Positions 1 to 6,704 of a stretch of DNA of 8,030 bases are shown here, one piece after another (the stretch's first letter is position 1; the number at the start of each line of letters is the position of its first letter). The translations under genes and the position numbers were made by a program. Source of the DNA: an uncultured Bacteroides sp. (GTDB lineage: Bacteria > Bacteroidota > Bacteroidia > Bacteroidales > Bacteroidaceae); contig URCM01000118.1 of NCBI GenBank assembly GCA_900546355.1, positions 1-8,030 on the forward strand, written 5' to 3'. The notes beneath the pieces were generated by a model. It saw only the letters and a list, made by a program, of their open reading frames with translations, did no database searches and was not told where the DNA came from.

Positions 1-68
1 GCCTCAAAAACTCATCCCAAATCATCGCACGATAAATTCAAAACAGCTTCTAAAGAAAGCACAATCAC
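1..68. other. Flank beyond the pump operon
   Basis: This is the short stretch downstream of the permease stop codon, read leftward. On the minus strand a bulged inverted repeat (GCTTTCT / AGAAGC, about 46-60) is followed by TGTTTTG, which could be a weak terminator. Further on, an ATG at 25 opens a frame of eight codons (MIWDEFLR) that runs off the window edge. It may be the start of another gene, but it is too short to judge. No gene is called. Confidence 0.25.
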
Positions 69-1289
69 TTATTCATAGCGTAAAGCTTCTATCGGGTCGA
101 GGTCGGCGGCTTTCTTGGCGGGGTACCAGCCGAAGAAAACACCGGTAAATGTGCAGACCGCGAAAGAGAGCAATACGCTCCACGGTTGGATGAATACGGG
201 CCAATGCGCAACTGTTTTGATGATGAAGCTGGCACCGCACCCAATGACTACACCGATTAATCCTCCTGTAATACTGATAAGGACCGATTCGATGAGGAAC
301 TGTGAAAGGATATCGATGCCTCGTGCGCCTACCGACATCCGTAATCCGATTTCCCGTGTGCGTTCGGTCACCGAGACATACATGATATTCATGATGCCGA
401 TGCCACCCACCACTAACGAAATGCCGGCGATGCAGGCCAACAGGGTAGTCATCAGGTCGGTCGTGGTGTTCAGCATCGAACTGAGTTCTTGCTGGGTACG
501 GATGGTGAAGTCATCATCATCTGTTGCTTTCAGCTTGTGCTCGCGGCGTAAAACGGTGGTGATTTCGTCTACCGCTTCTTCGGTCATGTCTTCGGTTAGT
601 GCCGAAGCGAAGATACCACTCAGGTAAGTCTGAGCCAATAAGCGTTTCATGACGGTGGTATAGGGGGACAATACAATGTCGTCTTGGTCTTGTCCCATGG
701 AGTTGTAGCCTTTTGATTTTAACACACCGATAACGCGGAGCGGAATCTTGTTGCATCGGATGACTTTGCCGATAGGGTCTGTTCCGTCAGGAAACAGGTT
801 GTCGACGATTGTTTTTCCGATGATGCAGACTTTGGCTGCCGTGCGGATGTCGTTGTCGCTGAAAGCTTCGCCTTGCTCTACTGTGAGCTGACGTATCTCT
901 AAATAATCGTTGCTACATCCGGTTACCGACGACGGATAGTTGTTTGAACCGGCAATGAGTTGTCCTGAGGAAGATACGTTGGGGCTGATAGCAGCAAGAT
1001 AAACGCATTCGTCACGCAGTGTTTCGTAATTTTCTAATTTCAGTGTTTGCATGGCGGAAGGGTCTTGCCGCACTCCGCCACGCATTTCCGCTCCCGGATG
1101 AATCATAATCATGTTCGAACCCATTTCCGAGATTTGCTGTTGGATGCTCCGCTTCGAGCCTTGCCCGATGGCAAGCATGGCTATTACCGATGCCACGCCG
1201 ATAATAATGCCCAACATCGTCAGAAAGGCACGTAGCTTGTTATTGGCAAGTGCGCGGAGCGCTATTTTGAATAGGTTTGTTCCGTTCAT
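69..1289 (-). CDS. MacB-like ABC transporter permease (FtsX family)
   Basis: Inner-membrane permease of a type VII (MacB/LolCDE-like) ABC system, 406 aa. These proteins do not move substrate through the bilayer. They couple cytoplasmic ATP hydrolysis to movements of a periplasmic domain that push substrate from the periplasm into a TolC-like duct. The layout is diagnostic: TM1 at about 21-43 with the conserved run GIIIGVASVIAMLAIGQG, a periplasmic MacB_PCD domain at about 44-281, and TM2 to TM4 at about 283-304, 331-357 and 369-388. The coupling segment TERTREIGLRMSVGAR (about 308-323) and the C-terminal PAKKAADLDPIEALRYE are typical of the family. E. coli MacB has its ATPase fused to the N-terminus; here the ATPase is the separate gene upstream. 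An AAAGGA sequence 9 nt before the ATG (1299-1304 on the plus strand) supports the start. It is the last gene of the operon in this window. The substrate cannot be read from the sequence. Confidence 0.93.
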   Translation of the reverse strand: MNGTNLFKIALRALANNKLRAFLTMLGIIIGVASVIAMLAIGQGSKRSIQQQISEMGSNMIMIHPGAEMRGGVRQDPSAMQTLKLENYETLRDECVYLAAISPNVSSSGQLIAGSNNYPSSVTGCSNDYLEIRQLTVEQGEAFSDNDIRTAAKVCIIGKTIVDNLFPDGTDPIGKVIRCNKIPLRVIGVLKSKGYNSMGQDQDDIVLSPYTTVMKRLLAQTYLSGIFASALTEDMTEEAVDEITTVLRREHKLKATDDDDFTIRTQQELSSMLNTTTDLMTTLLACIAGISLVVGGIGIMNIMYVSVTERTREIGLRMSVGARGIDILSQFLIESVLISITGGLIGVVIGCGASFIIKTVAHWPVFIQPWSVLLSFAVCTFTGVFFGWYPAKKAADLDPIEALRYE

Positions 1290-1309
1290 TTTATTTTTTC
1301 CTTTATAAA

Positions 1310-1326
1310 TGATTCTTTTCGAATCA
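1310..1326. repeat. Short inverted repeat in the ATPase-permease gap
   Basis: TGATTC and GAATCA are separated by TTTTC, a perfect 6-bp stem with a 5-nt loop. It lies in the 105-bp gap between the ATPase stop and the permease ATG. On the minus-strand transcript no U-run follows, so it is not an obvious terminator. It could act as an mRNA processing or stabilising stem that tunes permease levels, or be chance. Confidence 0.3.
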
Positions 1327-1394
1327 CTTGGTTTCTAAAAAGGGATGTATACGTTTATTAATTATAACCTAATCAGTTGTTCGGACTGTCGGGT

Positions 1395-2147
1395 TTAAGC
1401 ATCATCTTCATCGTTCTTAGGCAAAGCTGCAAGTGCTTCGGCTGCCGAGAGGATGTGGGTGTTTATGGTATCCTCGATAACGTGTCCGTCGCGTAAGCGG
1501 ATGTTGCGGCTGCTGTATTGCGACAACTCGGGGTTGTGTGTGACGAAGATGATGGTTCGTCCTTCGGCATGCAACTTTTGGAATAGCACGAGAATTTCAA
1601 AAGAAGTTCGTGTATCGAGGTTTCCTGTCGCTTCGTCGGCAAGGATGACGGCTGGGTTATTGACCAATGCGCGGGCAATAGCTACACGTTGCATCTGTCC
1701 GCCCGACATTTGGTTGGATTTGTGTTCCAGCCGGTCACCCAATCCTACTGCTACCAGTGCTTCGATGGCTCTTCTTTTGCGTTCGGCTGCACTGACCGAG
1801 GGATTGTACATCAGTGGGAGTTCTACATTTTCTACTGCCGTTGTTTTAGGTAACAGGTTGTAGTTTTGAAAGACAAAGCCGATTTTCCGGTTACGCAATA
1901 TGGCTCGTTGCGGTTTACTCATCGTGCGTACCGATACACCGTCTAAGTAATATTCTCCGCTGGTTGGCGTGTCCAGGCATCCTAATGTGTTCAATAGGGT
2001 AGACTTGCCAGACCCTGATGTTCCCATTATGGTGACAAATTCTCCTTCTGCGATTTTGAAGGATACGCCCCGTAATGCGTGAACAATTTCATCGCCTACT
2101 ACGAAATTACGTTTTATATTTTGTAATTCAATAACAGTTTTACTCAT
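1395..2147 (-). CDS. MacB/LolD-type ABC transporter ATP-binding protein
   Basis: Cytoplasmic ATPase that powers the adjacent permease; 250 aa, a usual size for a stand-alone MacB/LolD-type nucleotide-binding domain. All ABC motifs are intact: Walker A GTSGSGKST (42-50), Q-loop Gln94 in FVFQNYNLL, signature MSGGQMQRVAIARAL (147-161; the usual LSGGQ begins with Met), Walker B plus catalytic Glu in VILADEATGNLD (167-178, E172), and switch His204 in FVTHN. The E-A-T-G-N-L-D form is typical of the MacB/LolD/FtsE group. The frame is open upstream to an ATG at 2249, but that would add 34 residues inside the adaptor gene. The ATG at 2147 starts the conserved domain (MSKTVIELQNI), has GGAGA 5 nt upstream and leaves a 25-bp gap after the adaptor stop, so I chose it. 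The acidic C-terminus (KNDEDDA) is unremarkable. Confidence 0.93.
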   Translation of the reverse strand: MSKTVIELQNIKRNFVVGDEIVHALRGVSFKIAEGEFVTIMGTSGSGKSTLLNTLGCLDTPTSGEYYLDGVSVRTMSKPQRAILRNRKIGFVFQNYNLLPKTTAVENVELPLMYNPSVSAAERKRRAIEALVAVGLGDRLEHKSNQMSGGQMQRVAIARALVNNPAVILADEATGNLDTRTSFEILVLFQKLHAEGRTIIFVTHNPELSQYSSRNIRLRDGHVIEDTINTHILSAAEALAALPKNDEDDA

Positions 2148-2172
2148 TTCTCTCCGAATTACGTTGCGTTTC

Positions 2173-3393
2173 TTATTTATTGTTTTTCTTTTTATTATTT
2201 CCCGGAGGGCCTGGCATAAACGGGCTGCGTTCGCCTCCTCCCTGGTCATCGGTCATTTCGGGCATTGTACTTTTTACAATGGCCTCGGTCACAACAGCTG
2301 TACCTTCGCTGATGCCTTCTACTTCGGTGAAGGCTCCATCACTAAGTCCTGGTTTTACAGGATGGGCGATGAATGTATTGTTTTCTAATGTCCATACTTT
2401 GTGTTCTCCTTCGCAATCTTGTATGGTGCGTCCGCCCGCAATGTCTTTATTGGGAGTGAAGCGTAAGGCTTTAGCGGGAACAGTTAGAACATTGTCGCGT
2501 GTGAGGGTGTAAATGGTTACGTTGGCTGTAAGGCGGGGCTTTAGTTTTAAGTCGGGATTGTCGGCTGTGATGACTACTTCGTAAGTAACGACGGTTGATT
2601 CGCTACTTGATGAGGACGAACTGCTGGAACTGCTATTCACACTGCCTAAGCGGACTTGTTTTACTTTTCCTTCGAATATATCGTTAGGGTAAGCATCAAC
2701 GGTGAAAGTGACTCGTGCACTGTCTGTTACTCCAGCAATGTCGGCTTCATCAACATCGGCCACTACTTGCATTTGAGTCAAGTCGGCTGCTATGGTGAAA
2801 AGGGTCGGGGTTTCGAAGCCGGAAGCTACGGTTTGTCCTTCTTCTACATCACGGCTGGTGACAATGCCGTTTATCGGCGAGGTTATGGTTGCATACGACA
2901 GGTTACGTTCGGCTTTCGATAGTTCGGCTTGTGTTTGTTCGTAAGTGCTTTTTGCGCGTTGGTAGTCGTAAGTAGATTGTTCGTAGTCGGTATCGCTGAT
3001 GAGTTGTTTTTCGTGCAGTTTCCGGTTGCGTTCGTATAGTTTCTTTTGGTATTCGTATTCAGCCTTGGCTCCGTTGTAAGTAGCCTGTGCCGATTGCAGG
3101 TCGCTGAGTAGGGTCACCCTATCCATTTCGGCGATGACTTCTCCTTGCTTTACAATTGAGTTATAGTCTACATAAATCTTGTCGATGATACCTGATACTT
3201 GTGTACCCACTTCTACTTCGGTGACCGGTTCGATGGTTCCTGTAGCCGTAATGGAATTGCTTACGCTGCCGGTTTTTACTTTTTCGGTGGCGAAATCAAC
3301 TTGGTTATTGGCTTTTGAGCCGCTAAATATCCAACACCCTGCAATAATCGCTACGATGATAACGGCGACTATGATGATTGTTTTTTTCTTCAT
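2173..3393 (-). CDS. MacA/HlyD-type periplasmic adaptor (membrane fusion protein)
   Basis: Periplasmic adaptor that joins the inner-membrane pump to the TolC-like duct; 406 aa. A charged start (MKKKT) leads into one hydrophobic segment (about 5-23), which is either a membrane anchor as in MacA or a lipoprotein signal, since IAGC at 17-20 fits a lipobox. Then come the first lipoyl half with VGTQVSGIIDKIYVDYNSIV (62-81) and KQGEVIAEMD, a long coiled-coil hairpin (about 95-167, rich in Q, K, E, Y and A), the second lipoyl half TITSPINGIVTSRDVEEGQ (169-187), and beta-barrel and membrane-proximal domains. An 11-serine run (254-264) interrupts the barrel region. The tail (about 375-406) is rich in Gly, Pro, Lys and Asn and is probably disordered. 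The gene starts 15 bp after the outer membrane gene ends. No strong Shine-Dalgarno sequence is visible, as is common in Bacteroidota. Confidence 0.93.
   Translation of the reverse strand: MKKKTIIIVAVIIVAIIAGCWIFSGSKANNQVDFATEKVKTGSVSNSITATGTIEPVTEVEVGTQVSGIIDKIYVDYNSIVKQGEVIAEMDRVTLLSDLQSAQATYNGAKAEYEYQKKLYERNRKLHEKQLISDTDYEQSTYDYQRAKSTYEQTQAELSKAERNLSYATITSPINGIVTSRDVEEGQTVASGFETPTLFTIAADLTQMQVVADVDEADIAGVTDSARVTFTVDAYPNDIFEGKVKQVRLGSVNSSSSSSSSSSSESTVVTYEVVITADNPDLKLKPRLTANVTIYTLTRDNVLTVPAKALRFTPNKDIAGGRTIQDCEGEHKVWTLENNTFIAHPVKPGLSDGAFTEVEGISEGTAVVTEAIVKSTMPEMTDDQGGGERSPFMPGPPGNNKKKNNK
2602..2634 (-). repeat. Poly-serine tract in the adaptor gene
   Basis: Eleven consecutive serine codons (residues 254-264). 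They use AGC, AGT, TCC, TCG and TCA in mixed order, so this is a protein-level low-complexity run and not a DNA microsatellite. It follows KQVRLGSVN and precedes ESTVVTYEV, so it sits in a loop between two beta strands of the barrel region. Confidence 0.85.
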
Positions 3394-3408
3394 ATACTCG
3401 TTTTTATT

Positions 3409-4764
3409 TTATAATTCAATGTTATGTCCTGCATAAAAGTTCAGGAGTGTACGGTTTAAGATAGCCATGTATTTGGCTTGTACTAATTCCTGTTTGGCAC
3501 TGAGAAGGTTATTTTTTTCGGTAAGTAGTTCCACCGTGTTCTTCATGCCCAAATTGAATTGTTCGCTTACCATATCAAAGCTGGTCTGGCTGCTTTTGAC
3601 TTTTGTTTCGGCGGCTGCATATTGTTGTTGGGCATTCAGTGCGTCTAACCATAGACTTTCTATCGTGCTGTATAGCTCTTTTTGCTTATTGGCTAAATCT
3701 AATTGGTTTGTGCTATATTGTAATCGTGCTTTCTGTACATTGCTTTTGTTTTGCCGGTTGTCGAAAATGGGGATACTTAGGTTGATGCCAATCATATTGT
3801 TCCATCCGTATTTCATTTGTTGTGCCCAATTGTTGGTGCTTGCACTATTAGTGGTACTTGTACTGGAAGCTGACAGGCTAATGGTGGGGTAGTATCCCGA
3901 CTTGGCTGCGGAAATACCTAATTTGGCATTTTCGATGCTTAGCCGTCCACTTTGAATTTCAGGACGGATAGCCAAGGCGGTTTGATAAATGTCGGCTTGG
4001 CTGGGTAACATCTTCATTACATTCTCATCGTTAAGTTGGGGCAACACCAAATTGAATTCGGTTGCGCCGTCTAATTCTAATAATTGTTTTAGTTGCAATT
4101 TATAGTCTCGCAAACTGCTTTCGGCTGTGACTACCTGGTATTTGTCGTTGCTCACTTGAGCTTCTAATTGTGCTAAGTCGGCTTTCGAAATGCTTCCTTC
4201 GGCAAACAGTTCCTGACCTCTTTTATAAGTGGCTTCGCTTACCTCTAATGTACCTTTGTTGATTTGTATCGATTCGTCGGCATATAGTATCTGGATGAAG
4301 AGTTGGGCTATTTGTTCTTGCAGTGTGTTCTCCGTTTCAGCCACGGTAAGTTGGGCGATATCACGGTTGGTCTTTTGCTGTTTCAGGTTGTTCAGCCTTC
4401 TACCTCCGTTCCAAAGAGTCCATTGTGCATTCAGACTGTAATTGCCGTTGTAAGTTGACTTATTATTACTGCTGATGATTTCCGTTCCGCTTACCGTGTT
4501 GCTTTGTTGTTGGTAAGGGCGGTTCACTAAATTGTGGCCTGTACTGAAGGAAAGGCTTGGAAACAGGCTGGCTCGTGCATCCTTAATGTCGATTTCGCTT
4601 TCTTGTAAAGAAATCTTATTCTGTTGCAATTGGATGTTTTTTTCAAGTGCATAATCGATACAGTCTTTCAGCGTCCATTCTTTCCTTTCTGCGCTGTCTT
4701 GAGCATAGAAGGGTATGGAAGCTGAAAGGATGGTACCTATGCATACTGTTCGTAAATTCATCAT
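3409..4764 (-). CDS. TolC-like outer membrane efflux protein (OEP family)
   Basis: Outer-membrane channel of the tripartite pump; members trimerise into a barrel with a long periplasmic alpha-helical tunnel. It is 451 aa with a signal peptide (hydrophobic about 6-20, likely cleavage after FYA at 21, leaving QDSAERKEW). The mature protein starts with the usual WTLKDCIDYALEKN and shows the internal duplication of the family: SLFPSLS (66-72) in the first half and YYPTISLSAS (from 291) in the second, each after a helix and before the strand-forming segment. Long Q/A/E-rich helices follow each, and GMKNTVELLTEKNNLLSAKQ near the C-terminus is a classic OEP helix. Two adjacent ATGs (4764 and 4761) could start translation; the first is given. 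It is the first gene of the leftward operon, behind a near-perfect Bacteroides promoter. Confidence 0.93.
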   Translation of the reverse strand: MMNLRTVCIGTILSASIPFYAQDSAERKEWTLKDCIDYALEKNIQLQQNKISLQESEIDIKDARASLFPSLSFSTGHNLVNRPYQQQSNTVSGTEIISSNNKSTYNGNYSLNAQWTLWNGGRRLNNLKQQKTNRDIAQLTVAETENTLQEQIAQLFIQILYADESIQINKGTLEVSEATYKRGQELFAEGSISKADLAQLEAQVSNDKYQVVTAESSLRDYKLQLKQLLELDGATEFNLVLPQLNDENVMKMLPSQADIYQTALAIRPEIQSGRLSIENAKLGISAAKSGYYPTISLSASSTSTTNSASTNNWAQQMKYGWNNMIGINLSIPIFDNRQNKSNVQKARLQYSTNQLDLANKQKELYSTIESLWLDALNAQQQYAAAETKVKSSQTSFDMVSEQFNLGMKNTVELLTEKNNLLSAKQELVQAKYMAILNRTLLNFYAGHNIEL

Positions 4765-4770
4765 ATATTA

Positions 4771-4788
4771 TTCGTTTAGTTTAACGAA
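4771..4788. promoter_or_regulatory. Dyad at the predicted pump transcription start
   Basis: TTCGTT and AACGAA form perfect 6-bp arms around TAGTTT. The site lies between the pump -7 box and the first ATG, covering the predicted transcription start (about 4785). That is a typical place for a repressor operator, but a small 5'-leader hairpin is also possible. No regulator gene lies in the window. Confidence 0.35.
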
Positions 4789-4790
4789 CG

Positions 4791-4822
4791 CAAAAATATA
4801 AATCACCCCTAAAACAGGCAAA
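4791..4822 (-). promoter_or_regulatory. Bacteroides-type promoter for the efflux operon
   Basis: Reading the minus strand, TTTG (4822-4819) is followed after 20 bp by TATTTTTG (4798-4791). This matches the Bacteroides sigma-factor consensus TTTG at -33 and TAnnTTTG at -7 at every fixed base. The start would fall near 4785, giving a leader of about 20 nt before the ATG at 4764. Confidence 0.7.
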
Positions 4823-4837
4823 TGATTTAGATTAATG

Positions 4838-4848
4838 CAGAAATTCTG
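4838..4848. repeat. Small palindrome between the divergent promoters
   Basis: CAGAA-a-TTCTG is a perfect inverted repeat with a single-base centre. It lies between the two predicted promoters, about 11 bp upstream of the -33-like element of the rightward promoter. It could be a regulator site, but at this length it may be chance. Confidence 0.2.
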
Positions 4849-4858
4849 TGGATAAAGG

Positions 4859-4890
4859 CTTGCTTTTTACCGATAAAAGATATTTCTTTG
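4859..4890 (+). promoter_or_regulatory. Probable promoter for the cyd operon
   Basis: CTTG (4859-4862) and TTTCTTTG (4883-4890) are 20 bp apart, the same spacing as in the leftward promoter. They match TTTG and TAnnTTTG with one mismatch each. The start would be near 4896, leaving about 18 nt before the ATG at 4914. This also argues against the in-frame GTG at 4848 as the start codon. Confidence 0.4.
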
Positions 4891-4913
4891 TAATCATTAT
4901 AAAAACTAATACC

Positions 4914-5135
4914 ATGGTTAAACGGCAAATTTTTCGGATATGGGAGTTTTATCGGGATGGTTTCCGTTCGATGACTATCGGGCGGACATTGTGGATGTTG
5001 ATTCTGATAAAACTCTTTATTATGTTTTTCATCTTGAAACTTATTTTCTTCCCTTCGTTCCTGAAAGGGAAAACCACACAAGAAAAGCAGGAATATGTGG
5101 GAAAAGAGTTGATAAACCGTTCGACTACTAATTAA
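4914..5135 (+). CDS. Small single-span membrane protein, DUF4492 type
   Basis: A 73-aa protein that I recognise as DUF4492-like, a family I know from Bacteroidota and Campylobacterota, often next to cytochrome bd genes. The conserved core is FRIWEFYRDGFRSMTIGRTL (7-26), followed by one hydrophobic span (about 25-46) containing two lysines nine residues apart (K33, K42), then FFPSFLKG and a charged soluble tail (KTTQEKQEYVGKEL). The positive N-terminus suggests that end faces the cytoplasm. The ATG at 4914 is preferred because the family core starts right after it; the frame extends to a GTG at 4848, but that would overlap the predicted promoter. The stop is 27 bp before cydA, so the two are probably cotranscribed. 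No biochemical function is known to me. A role as a cytochrome bd accessory subunit or assembly factor is inference from linkage and topology. Confidence 0.85.
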   Translation: MVKRQIFRIWEFYRDGFRSMTIGRTLWMLILIKLFIMFFILKLIFFPSFLKGKTTQEKQEYVGKELINRSTTN

Positions 5136-5162
5136 CTTAAATAATAAATTAATAAGAAGCGT

Positions 5163-6662
5163 ATGTTAGAAAGTATTGACACTTCGATGATTGACTGGTC
5201 AAGAGCGCAATTTGCTTTGACGGCTATGTACCATTGGCTGTTTGTTCCGCTTACGTTAGGACTGGCGGTGGTTATGGGATTAATGGAAACTTTGTATGTC
5301 ATATCAGGAAACGAATTTTGGAAACGGACCGCTAAATTTTGGATGAAATTATTCGGAATCAATTTTGCGGTAGGTGTGGCTACGGGATTGATTTTGGAAT
5401 TCCAGTTTGGCACCAACTGGAGCAATTATTCCTGGTTTGTAGGAGACATCTTCGGCGCTCCGCTGGCTATAGAAGGTATTGTGGCTTTTTTTATGGAAGC
5501 AACTTTTGTAGCGGTGATGTTTTTTGGGTGGAATAAGGTTAGCAAGAAATTTCATCTGGCTTCTACATGGCTTACGGGATTGGGCGCTACTTTTTCGGCT
5601 TGGTGGATTTTAGTGGCAAACTCGTGGATGCAGTATCCGGTGGGGATGGAATTCAATCCTGATACGGTGCGCAATGAAATGGTTGATTTTTTGTCGGTGG
5701 CGTTTTCTCCGGTGGCGGTAACCAAATTTTTCCATACCGTTCTGAGTAGCTGGATGCTGGGTGCAGTGTTTGTCATTGGGGTAAGTGCTTGGTTTTTGTT
5801 GCGCAAGCGGGAAAAGGAATTTGCCGTAGGAAGTATGAAGATTGCAGCGGCTATAGGTTTGTTTGCTGCATTGGTAACGGCGATGACGGGTGATAAGTCT
5901 GCTTATCAGGTAGCTCAATGCCAACCGATGAAACTGGCTGCAATGGAAGCTTTATACGATGGTGGTACGCGTGAACCTCTGACGGTAGTAGGTGAGATTA
6001 AGATTCCTTTGATGTTGTCCTTTCTGGCCACGCGTGATGTTGACGGGTATGTGCCTGGAATCAACGACCTTCTTTTGGGAGGGTATGTTTTGCCGGATAG
6101 TACAAAGGCACTTTCTGCCACCGATAAAATAGCGAACGGAAAGAAAGCTATAGCGGCGTTGGCGGATTATCGTGAAGCTAAGCAAACGGGTGATGAAGCG
6201 AAGATGGCATCAGCGCGTCGGGTCATTGATGAAAATATGAAGTATTTTGGCTATGGATATATTGACGACCCTAACTCGTTGGTTCCCAATGTTTGGCTTT
6301 CGTTCTGGGCTTTCCGGGTAATGGTAGGGTTAGGTATGTATTTTATTGCTTTCTTTGCTTTGATCTTGTTCTTGGCATGGAAACGTAAGCTGTCGAAAAT
6401 GAATTGGTTGCATTATGTTGCATTGATCAGCATTCCGTTGGCTTATCTTGCCAGTCAGGCAGGGTGGGTAGTAGCCGAAGTAGGTCGCCAGCCTTGGACT
6501 ATTCAGGATTTGCTTCCGGTCAATGCGGCTGTTTCAAGATTGGAGACGGGTTCTGTTGTGACCACATTTTTTATTTTCCTTATTCTCTTTACGATATTAT
6601 TAATAGCTGAAATCGGTATTATGCTGAAGGCTATTCAGAAAGGTCCTGAAGAAAAAGCGTGA
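5163..6662 (+). CDS. cydA: Cytochrome bd quinol oxidase subunit I
   Basis: Catalytic subunit of the bd oxidase, which oxidises quinol (menaquinol in Bacteroides) on the periplasmic side and reduces O2 to water. It is 499 aa, with nine membrane spans expected for the family. Ligands and key residues align with E. coli CydA at a constant +5 offset: His24 (His19), Glu104 and Glu112 (Glu99, Glu107) in PLAIEGIVAFFMEATF, His191 (His186) in TKFFHTV, and Q-loop Lys257 and Glu262 (Lys252, Glu257) in QPMKLAAME. Met387 in FRVMVG corresponds to heme b558 ligand Met393, and Glu439 precedes the GRQPW motif (441-445). From Glu262 to Met387 there are 125 residues, against about 136 in E. coli, so the Q-loop is nearer the long than the short type. 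The start follows an AT-rich leader with only AAGAAG as a weak ribosome site. It is the second gene of the cyd operon. E. coli numbering is from memory. Confidence 0.97.
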   Translation: MLESIDTSMIDWSRAQFALTAMYHWLFVPLTLGLAVVMGLMETLYVISGNEFWKRTAKFWMKLFGINFAVGVATGLILEFQFGTNWSNYSWFVGDIFGAPLAIEGIVAFFMEATFVAVMFFGWNKVSKKFHLASTWLTGLGATFSAWWILVANSWMQYPVGMEFNPDTVRNEMVDFLSVAFSPVAVTKFFHTVLSSWMLGAVFVIGVSAWFLLRKREKEFAVGSMKIAAAIGLFAALVTAMTGDKSAYQVAQCQPMKLAAMEALYDGGTREPLTVVGEIKIPLMLSFLATRDVDGYVPGINDLLLGGYVLPDSTKALSATDKIANGKKAIAALADYREAKQTGDEAKMASARRVIDENMKYFGYGYIDDPNSLVPNVWLSFWAFRVMVGLGMYFIAFFALILFLAWKRKLSKMNWLHYVALISIPLAYLASQAGWVVAEVGRQPWTIQDLLPVNAAVSRLETGSVVTTFFIFLILFTILLIAEIGIMLKAIQKGPEEKA

Positions 6663-6704
6663 ACCTACAAGTTAATGGATTAATTTATCAAAAAACAAAT
6701 CATT

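Noticed and set aside
511..522. TCATCATCATC run in the permease gene (four Asp codons)
   Set aside because: Only four repeats, in a periplasmic loop. It is too short to suggest phase variation by slippage.
115..627. 170-aa plus-strand frame opposite the permease gene
   Set aside because: It is antisense to a clearly coding gene with intact family motifs, and its sequence (Met/Ser/Arg-rich, no domain) is that of a shadow frame.
2148..2249. 34-codon N-terminal extension of the ATPase gene from an ATG at 2249
   Set aside because: It lies mostly within the 3' end of the adaptor gene, is not part of the ABC domain, and the ATG at 2147 has GGAGA at proper spacing.
4823..4840. Possible FNR/CRP-type site near the cyd promoter (TGATTTAGATTAA)
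   Set aside because: The half-sites are not palindromic and do not fit TTGAT-N4-ATCAA well enough to claim.
4848..4913. Upstream GTG start adding 22 residues to the DUF4492-type protein
   Set aside because: The extension would overlap the predicted promoter, and the family core begins just after the ATG at 4914.
4827..5081. 84-aa minus-strand frame opposite the DUF4492-type gene
   Set aside because: The plus strand carries a recognised conserved protein here, and the antisense frame would cover the divergent promoter region.
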